A stretch of DNA of 64,000 nt, taken from the NCBI GenBank assembly GCA_017458125.1, contig JAFTGB010000004.1, forward strand, positions 1 to 64,000, read 5' to 3'. Position 1 is the first letter of the stretch. Each line of letters starts with the position of its first letter. Shown here one piece after another: positions 63,492 through 64,000 of this stretch. The stretch is from Prevotella sp. Lineage in GTDB: Bacteria; Bacteroidota; Bacteroidia; Bacteroidales; Bacteroidaceae. Both the position numbers and the translations under genes were made by a program. The notes beneath the pieces are model-generated. The model was not told where the DNA came from, did no database searches, and was given only the letters and a program-made list of their open reading frames with translations.

Positions 63492-63499
63492 CAAAGTTA
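63492..63499 (-). promoter_or_regulatory. -7 promoter box TAACTTTG for the cohesin-like gene
   Basis: Minus-strand TAACTTTG, about 75 nt above the ATG at 63418. Confidence 0.6.
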
Positions 63500-63572
63500 G
63501 CCAATAATTATGAAAAGACAAAGGAAACGGTGGGGATTTTATTGGCGATGCCATCAGAAAGTATCAGCTGAA

Positions 63573-63604
63573 CTCCTCTCCCGCGGGGTGAGGCGGGAGA
63601 GGAG
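63573..63604 (-). terminator. GC-rich hairpin downstream of the right-edge gene
   Basis: Stem CTCCTCTCCCGC with 63593-63604, 12 bp, 8-nt loop. The hairpin followed by an AGGAGGGG stretch has the same layout as the repeat units near 27.8 and 28.0 kb. The T-run is weak. Confidence 0.5.
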
Positions 63605-63664
63605 TGGAGGAGGGGTGTGGACTGCCAACGGGCAGTGGCCCCCTTATTAAAACTACTAACTAAA

Positions 63665-64000
63665 CTAAATTGACATCAGGTATTCTACGCTGTTCTTGGC
63701 CAGCTTCAGGACGTTGCCCTGGCAGGAGTTGTTCTTGGGCGAGGCACTGACGTCCTTCGAACCGTCCTCGTTTTTCATGGAGAACTCGCAGCCGCCGTTG
63801 CCGATGCAGAGCACCGTGCCGCAGCCCTCCTGGAAACCGTCAGGAGCACTGGGTGCGCCCTTGGCCTCCCACACGTTGAGCTGGCTGACCCATGCGGCCT
63901 GTGAGTCCCACGTGCCGAGGGGATAGATGCCGAACTGAGTGGTGACGGCATTGTAGCACTCCTCGGTGTTGTTGTCCAAGCCCGTCAGTGCTGAGGGGAT
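63665..64000 (-). CDS. C-terminal part of an unknown protein (cut by window edge)
   Basis: The last 111 codons of a minus-strand gene that enters from the right; the frame is open to the edge (IPSALTG precedes LDNNTEECYNAV). Visible features are several Cys (ECYNAV, GCGTVLCIGNGGCEF, NNSCQGN) in a Gly/Asn-rich, probably exported domain. I cannot place it in a family. Its stop is followed by a GC-rich hairpin. Confidence 0.55.
   Translation of the reverse strand: MPSALTGLDNNTEECYNAVTTQFGIYPLGTWDSQAAWVSQLNVWEAKGAPSAPDGFQEGCGTVLCIGNGGCEFSMKNEDGSKDVSASPKNNSCQGNVLKLAKNSVEYLMSI

Noticed and set aside
63546..63570. Third copy of the dispersed element (AGAAAGTATCAGCTGA)
   Set aside because: Only about 12 bases match the core, there is no 22-nt periodicity and no inverted repeat.

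Overview
The window looks like a chromosomal segment of a Prevotella-type member of the Bacteroidales. The evidence is the -7 promoter word TAnnTTTG (mostly TACCTTTG, TATCTTTG or TAACTTTG) ahead of most transcription units, secreted glycoside hydrolases and DUF-type lipoproteins, a SusA-like neopullulanase, a LruC-domain lipoprotein, a C-terminal YDLQGRRV...GLYI tail typical of secreted Prevotella proteins, and conserved Bacteroidetes gene orders (uppS-bamA-skp-murI; dapB-lepB-wbqC). Coding DNA is moderately GC-rich; spacers are AT-rich. I see no rRNA, tRNA, CRISPR array, transposase or phage gene. 

Layout. 1-9.2 kb: carbohydrate genes (GH2 beta-galactosidase, SusA-like GH13, sialate O-acetylesterase, acetyl-xylan-esterase-like hydrolase), a Nudix hydrolase and an unknown exported protein. 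9.2-13.1 kb: a dispersed repeat, pnp, and a TlpA-like lipoprotein without CXXC. 13.2-23.4 kb: a minus-strand run with a heterodimeric ABC exporter and a sugar cluster (fucose-isomerase-like protein, GH2, FGGY kinase, split transketolase). 23.6-27.2 kb: gpmI, PAP2 phosphatase, epimerase. 27.2-30.3 kb: accessory DNA rich in hairpins, a duplicated gene tail, a chimeric lipoprotein and a small repeat peptide. 30.3-34.6 kb: acyltransferase, outer-membrane barrel, LruC lipoprotein. 34.6-39.7 kb: the dapB-lepB-lepB2-wbqC-DUF3332-hydrolase operon. 39.8-48.4 kb: methyltransferase, GNAT-like protein, parE, CtpA-type protease, nrdDG. 49-52 kb: DapA/NanA-family lyase, four-helix-bundle gene, sodium symporter. 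52-59.7 kb: envelope-biogenesis operon (DUF6242, OM barrel, uppS, bamA, three Skp/OmpH proteins, murI). 59.7-64 kb: a 31-residue membrane peptide, pckA, a small peptide coupled to a cohesin-like secreted protein, and a cut-off gene. 

The most unusual signal is a set of short-period, low-complexity spacer tracts (period about 7-10 nt, for example TTAACCTTTT, TTATTTCTTATTTT, GATTTTCGATTTACG, GTGAAGAGTGAAAA). They sit at many gene junctions. They supply stop codons and C-terminal residues to several genes, form the stems of terminators, and flank one gene as perfect 32-bp inverted repeats. They also occur in frame inside several proteins and encode the hydrophobic signal peptides of two exported proteins. 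A second signal is a roughly 190-bp intergenic element present twice in opposite orientation (near 9.3 and 48.8 kb). Each copy has three 22-nt direct repeats and a long inverted repeat. Other points of interest are a signal peptidase I paralogue lacking both catalytic residues, a DUF805-LepB fusion with an AT-rich N-terminal segment, small peptides next to exported proteins, and a Leu-TTA codon used almost only before G.
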